Positions 60,037 through 64,000 of a DNA stretch of 64,000 nucleotides are shown piece by piece. The stretch covers positions 19,186 through 83,185 of the forward strand of contig JAJRXX010000017.1 of assembly GCA_024276075.1 (NCBI GenBank), read 5' to 3'. Every line of letters starts with the position of its first letter. The stretch's first letter is position 1. The position numbers were made by a program, and so were the translations under genes. The notes below the pieces were generated by a model. That model worked only from the letters and a program-made list of their open reading frames with translations. It searched no databases and had not been told where the DNA came from. The stretch is from Planctomycetota bacterium (GTDB lineage: Bacteria; Planctomycetota; Phycisphaerae; Phycisphaerales; Phycisphaeraceae).

Positions 60037-62286
60037 ATGGGAACCGCCACCGCCCCTGCAACAAGTTCCGAACTGCGACTCGGCACGCCGATCAAGACGC
60101 TCAAAGCCATCAACACCAAACGCGCCGCCGCTTTCGATCGCCTCGATATCCATACGGTTAGCGACCTGATCCGCCACCTGCCTGCCCGGTACGAGCAACT
60201 GTCGTCCGAGTCAGCGATCGACGACCTGCCGATGGACGCTGTGGGCTGCACGCGAGGCATGATCGTGGCGACACGCGTCGTGCCGCGCCGTGGACGCAGC
60301 GGCAAATCTCGGTTCGAAGCCACCGTCGAGGACCACTCAACTCGCCTGACCGTGGTCTGGTTTAATCAAATCTACCTGCAAGCAAAAATACACCCCGGCA
60401 TGACCATTCGTCTGCAGGGCAAGGTGACGATCTACCGCTCCAAGCCCCGCATCATCAACCCGCAATGGGAACGGCTCGACGACCCCGACCACACGCCCGC
60501 CAGGTCCGCTCGGATTCGCCCGGTCTACAGCACCACCGAAGACCTGCCCAGCTACGTCATTGAGCAACTCGTGCGCGACGTGTTCACCCAAGTGGTCGAT
60601 CAACTTACCGACCCGTTGCCAGCCGAGTTTGTCCGGGCAAACGCCATGGTCCCCCTCGCCGACGCCTTCCGCATGGCACATCAGCCCGACGACCTGCAAG
60701 AAACCCAAACCGCACGCCGGCGACTCGCCTACAACGAATTGCTACTGCTGCAACTGGGCATCGTCCTTCGCCGTCACCACAACCAGACCGCGCTCGTCGC
60801 ACCCGCGTTGCACTGGTCGTCCGCGATCGACAAGCACATCCGTGACCGTTTCCCGTTTGATCTCACCAAAGCCCAAGCCGGGGTCATCCGTGAAATCACC
60901 GACGACCTCCAACGCGACCAACCCATGAATCGGCTATTGCAAGGCGACGTGGGCGCGGGCAAGACCGTCGTCGCCCTATACGCTCTGTTGCTTGCCACAG
61001 CCAACCGCAAGCAGGGCGCCTTGATGGCTCCCACCGAGTTACTCGCCGAGCAGCACTTCCTGTCGATCTCCAGCATGCTCGCCGGGTCAAATGTGCGCAT
61101 CGCGCTGCTGTCCGCAGGCCAGTTTTCCGCAGCCAGCCGCCAGCGAACCATGTTGCTCAAGAAAATTCAGCAGGGCAAATACGACATCATCATCGGCACG
61201 CAGGCACTCCTAGCCGACGCGGTGAAGTTCCACAATCTCGCCGTGGTCGTGATCGACGAGCAGCACCGTTTTGGCGTATTGCAACGCGCCGCGCTCCGCA
61301 CCGCCGTGTCGTCCACCACAACCAACAACACCGCCGACGAAAATACACCCGACCAGGGCGAATCAGCCACCGCCCCCGAAGATCACCGTCAACCCTCGCC
61401 GCACTGTCTTGTGATGACCGCTACGCCCATCCCGCGCACGCTGAGCCTGACCGTCTTTGGTGACCTCGACGTGTCTACCATCCAGGGGTTGCCCCCCGGC
61501 CGCACGCCGATCACCACGCGCGTCGTCGATCAGAACAAAGCCCACGAGGTCTATCAACTGTTAGCCAAAAAAGTAGCCAAGGGCGATCAAGCCTACGTCG
61601 TCGTACCCGCAATCGATGCCCCCGACAGCCATGACCAGAACGCGCGGCAAGCAGACGCCAATCAACTCAAGAGCGTGCGCGCACACGCGCAGCTCCTAGT
61701 ACAGAAGTATCTGCAACACCTGCCACGCCGCGCTGTCGCCGCAGTCCATGGCCGACTCAAACGCCGCACACGCGAAGCGATCATGGACCGTTTCCGTAGC
61801 GGAGAAATCCGCGTACTCGTAGCCACCACGGTCATCGAGGTCGGCGTCGACGTGCCCAATGCCACGCTCATGGTCGTCGAGCACGCCGAGCGGTTTGGTT
61901 TGGCTCAACTCCATCAGCTACGCGGGCGCATCGGTCGGGGTGCGCACGGACGACGCAGCCTGTGCGTCTTCATCGCCGAGCCTACCACCGACGACGCCGC
62001 CCAGCGCCTCGACGCCATCGCAGCCACCACCGACGGGTTCAAGATCGCTGAACACGATTTAGCCATCCGCGGTATCGGCGAGTTCTTTGGCACCCGTCAG
62101 CACGGCGCACCGCCGCTGCGCGTCGCGAATATCCCCGAAGACATGAAACTGCTTCAATTAGCCCGCCGTGACGCACAAGCCCTCGTCGAGTCCGACCCGA
62201 CACTCACCCAAGAGTCCCACCGCCGCCTGCGCCAAGTGCTCCTCCAGCAATACGGCGACACCCTTGGCCTCGTCGACGTGGGTTAA
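60037..62286 (+). CDS. recG: ATP-dependent DNA helicase RecG
   Basis: 749 residues. N-terminal wedge/OB domain (LNAIGIxT-like LKAINTKRAAAFDRLDIHTV; DLIRHLPARYEQL), then superfamily 2 helicase motifs: Walker A LLQGDVGAGKTVVALYA, APTELLAEQHF, DEQHRFGVLQR, MTATPIPRTLSL, and C-terminal motifs VAAVHGRLKRRTREAIMDRF, TTVIEVGVDVPNATLMV and QLRGRIGRGAHGRRSL. It remodels stalled forks and branches Holliday junctions. A Thr/Asn/Glu-rich loop of about 30 residues (near 430) is an addition. Single gene. Confidence 0.97.
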   Translation: MGTATAPATSSELRLGTPIKTLKAINTKRAAAFDRLDIHTVSDLIRHLPARYEQLSSESAIDDLPMDAVGCTRGMIVATRVVPRRGRSGKSRFEATVEDHSTRLTVVWFNQIYLQAKIHPGMTIRLQGKVTIYRSKPRIINPQWERLDDPDHTPARSARIRPVYSTTEDLPSYVIEQLVRDVFTQVVDQLTDPLPAEFVRANAMVPLADAFRMAHQPDDLQETQTARRRLAYNELLLLQLGIVLRRHHNQTALVAPALHWSSAIDKHIRDRFPFDLTKAQAGVIREITDDLQRDQPMNRLLQGDVGAGKTVVALYALLLATANRKQGALMAPTELLAEQHFLSISSMLAGSNVRIALLSAGQFSAASRQRTMLLKKIQQGKYDIIIGTQALLADAVKFHNLAVVVIDEQHRFGVLQRAALRTAVSSTTTNNTADENTPDQGESATAPEDHRQPSPHCLVMTATPIPRTLSLTVFGDLDVSTIQGLPPGRTPITTRVVDQNKAHEVYQLLAKKVAKGDQAYVVVPAIDAPDSHDQNARQADANQLKSVRAHAQLLVQKYLQHLPRRAVAAVHGRLKRRTREAIMDRFRSGEIRVLVATTVIEVGVDVPNATLMVVEHAERFGLAQLHQLRGRIGRGAHGRRSLCVFIAEPTTDDAAQRLDAIAATTDGFKIAEHDLAIRGIGEFFGTRQHGAPPLRVANIPEDMKLLQLARRDAQALVESDPTLTQESHRRLRQVLLQQYGDTLGLVDVG

Positions 62287-62299
62287 CGAGTGCACCGAA

Positions 62300-62500
62300 C
62301 CTGCCTCATCTATTGCCCCCTCTCCCTTGCAGGGAGAGGGTTGGGGTGAGGGTCGTGTCAACGATAACCGGTGGTTGCCTTGCAGAAGCCCACGCATTGC
62401 AATGCGTGGGTCCACCCCCACACTATTTAGCCCCGGGTGAACACACCCGGGGCATTCCCGTGTAGGCATCCCCGCGTAGGGTCCGCTATGCGGACCACGT
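62300..62500. repeat. Four dispersed palindromes downstream of recG
   Basis: CCCTCTCCCTTGCAGGGAGA (62317), CCCACGCATTGCAATGCGTG (62390), TTTAGCCCCGGGTGAACACA-CCCGGGGC (62428-62454) and TAGGGTCCGCTATGCGGACC (62476). Each occurs elsewhere in the window; here all four types come together. Confidence 0.75.
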
Positions 62501-62537
62501 TGCCCATCAACCCGGCGCGTCTTACGATCTCCTTTCT

Positions 62538-64000
62538 ATGCATGAACAGCTTCGCCATCGTGTGTTGGACCGCTGGTCGCGATTCGTCTGCCAGCACTGC
62601 CGACTGGTGTTAGCCGTCGCCGCACTGGCGGTCGTGGCGTCCATCGCTGTGACCGCTTCGAAGCTCCAGTTCCAGTCCGACCGCAACGCCCTGATCTCCA
62701 AAGACCTCGATTGGAACCGTCATTTTGAAAATTGGCGCACCACGTTTCCAGGCAACGACGACTTTTACGTCGTGATCGATTCAGCTGCGACACCCATAGC
62801 CCAAGACCCTCAAGCCCCACAATCACACCAACACCTCGCCCAGGTGCACGCCCTGGTCGAGCAGTTAGGCAAGGCCCTGTCAGCCGATCGCCACATCGAG
62901 CTAGCCGTGTGGGGATTCGACCGTGCACAGTTCAGCCCGAAGACCATCCGCTTGCTACCTATGACCGAGTTCGATCAACGCTTGGGACAGATCGCTCAAT
63001 CCCGTTACCTGCTCGCCAGCCCCACGCCCCAGCAGATGCTCGCTTCTGTCATGGCAACGCTGCAACGCCGATCAGACACCCTCGACGAGCACCAAGCCGC
63101 ATGCGACATCGGCGACCTGACCCGATTGATCACAGCCATGGGTAGCGTAATCCAAGCCGATTCAGCATCAACGATCGACCTGGAGCACCTCGCGCAGGAC
63201 GATTCCGAGCCAGCCCGCGCCTACCTCACCAGCGAAAATGGCAGGCTCTATTTTATTCGCGTCACACCACGTCACGATCAGGGGGGGCTCACCTCTTTGG
63301 GCCCAGCTATCGAGGCGATCCGTGCAATTATCAACCGCGTTTCAGCGCAATACCCCAGCATCGACGTTGGCCTGACCGGCATCGACGTCGTCGAGACTGA
63401 CGAGACCACCGCCGCCACACGTGACAGTGCAATCGCGTCCCTCGTCGCGGTCGTACTGATCACGCTCATGCTCATTGGCGCTTTCCACAGCGTGCGTGTC
63501 CCTTTGCTAGCAATGACAGCACTGCTCGTGGGCGTGGCGTGGACGTTTGGGTTTCTCACTCTCGCCGTAGGACACCTACAGGTCCTTAGCGTCGTGTTCA
63601 CCGTCATTCTCTTGGGACTTGGTATCGCCTACGGCATACATCTCGCCTCGCGCATCGAGATCGTGCGGCACCTCTACCCCGACGACGAGGGCGGCTTCAT
63701 CGCAGCTATGCAGGACAGCTTCCAGACCGTCGGTCCGGGCGTGATCACCGGCACGGTCACCACCGCAGCTGCGTTTTTCATGACCACGCTCACCGATTTC
63801 AAGGGCGTCGCCGAAATGGGTCTGATCGCCGCCGTTGGAATCTTCCTCTGCCTCTTGGCCATGTTCAGCGTGTTTCCCGCGTTGCTCTATTGGCTCGCGC
63901 GAGAACCCAAGCACCTGGTCCCCATGGCGCATCGGCGGTTTCATCTGTTCGACGAAGCCTTGATCACGCCGTTTGTTCGCAGGCCATGGATCACCCTCGC
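62538..64000 (+). CDS. MMPL/RND-superfamily transporter, N-terminal part (runs off the window)
   Basis: The frame is open from ATG 62538 to the right edge (487 codons), so the C-terminal half is not seen. First membrane helix about 25-45 (LVLAVAALAVVASIAV), then a periplasmic domain with FQSDRNALISKDLDWNRHF and FPGNDDFYVVID, and a cluster of helices (about 295-430) with SLVAVVLITLMLIGAF, GVAWTFGFLTLAVGHLQVLS, LLGLGIAYGIHLASR and VTTAAAFFMTTLTDFKG. This is the MMPL/HpnN (hopanoid-associated) type of RND exporter, probably moving lipids. No squalene or hopanoid gene is visible to confirm the substrate. Confidence 0.88.
   Translation, partial: MHEQLRHRVLDRWSRFVCQHCRLVLAVAALAVVASIAVTASKLQFQSDRNALISKDLDWNRHFENWRTTFPGNDDFYVVIDSAATPIAQDPQAPQSHQHLAQVHALVEQLGKALSADRHIELAVWGFDRAQFSPKTIRLLPMTEFDQRLGQIAQSRYLLASPTPQQMLASVMATLQRRSDTLDEHQAACDIGDLTRLITAMGSVIQADSASTIDLEHLAQDDSEPARAYLTSENGRLYFIRVTPRHDQGGLTSLGPAIEAIRAIINRVSAQYPSIDVGLTGIDVVETDETTAATRDSAIASLVAVVLITLMLIGAFHSVRVPLLAMTALLVGVAWTFGFLTLAVGHLQVLSVVFTVILLGLGIAYGIHLASRIEIVRHLYPDDEGGFIAAMQDSFQTVGPGVITGTVTTAAAFFMTTLTDFKGVAEMGLIAAVGIFLCLLAMFSVFPALLYWLAREPKHLVPMAHRRFHLFDEALITPFVRRPWITL

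Noticed and set aside
1..64000. CRISPR array
   Set aside because: The repeats are dispersed palindromes with TA flanks; there is no regular spacing with unique spacers and no cas gene.
1..64000. Autonomous insertion sequence or transposase gene
   Set aside because: No DDE, HUH or recombinase protein motif was found in any frame I examined, despite many small element copies.

Overview
The window looks like a stretch of planctomycete chromosome, most likely of the class Phycisphaerae. I base this on three PEP-CTERM-tailed exported proteins, a type II/IV-style pseudopilin, a lysine-rich DksA-like protein directly upstream of lspA, a zinc-ribbon Ser/Thr kinase, and many short GC-rich palindromic repeats. 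This is inferred from gene content; no rRNA gene is present to confirm it. Coding density is moderate and most genes are housekeeping genes in short operons or singletons.

Layout. 1-4080: the end of an accessory island. It holds the tail of an XRE-type controller gene, a PD-(D/E)XK endonuclease, a convergent Eco57I-type adenine methyltransferase, about 1 kb without recognisable genes, and a tmRNA/tRNA-like 3' end at 4033-4080 that looks like an attachment site. 4492-9078: a tandem-rhodanese protein with a chemoreceptor, then an outer-membrane porin. 9946-13112: a VTT(DedA/TVP38)-DUF547 fusion translationally coupled to a mercuric-reductase-like flavoprotein. 13496-18947: a PEP-CTERM protein, the AmmeMemoRadiSam genes (A and B domains fused, plus the radical SAM enzyme) and a pseudopilin. 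19556-38807: dksA-like, lspA, a class I glutamine amidotransferase, thrC, proS, cca, dedA, a PLP-homeostasis protein, a kinase, priA/mutS, gltA and dus. 39179-45518: two exported proteins of unknown role, folC and an orphan RND adaptor. 45460-48132: a mosaic of duplicated segments and inserted elements around an EthD-like gene and a PEP-CTERM gene. 48167-57366: cdaR-like/cdaA, clpP, rpsI/rplM, a TetR regulator, a 38-residue membrane protein, ilvD, and two unusual small proteins. 57453-64000: coaD, a PEP-CTERM protein, a candidate RNase-toxin-like protein, recG, and the start of an MMPL/RND transporter that runs off the window.

The most striking feature is a set of small (about 100-230 bp) non-coding palindromic elements in nearly every intergenic gap. 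Four families (called A, B, C and D here) are flanked by TA. A, B and C begin and end with GAGC...GCTC, as expected of non-autonomous IS630/Tc1-mariner-like MITEs. Nested copies show the TA target duplication directly: B lies inside A at 38818-39045, and D lies inside A at 47902-48132. One family C copy sits inside the glutamine amidotransferase gene and adds 147 nt (49 codons) without breaking the frame, so a repeat has become part of a protein. Several copies abut start codons or supply stop codons. No transposase is present in the window.
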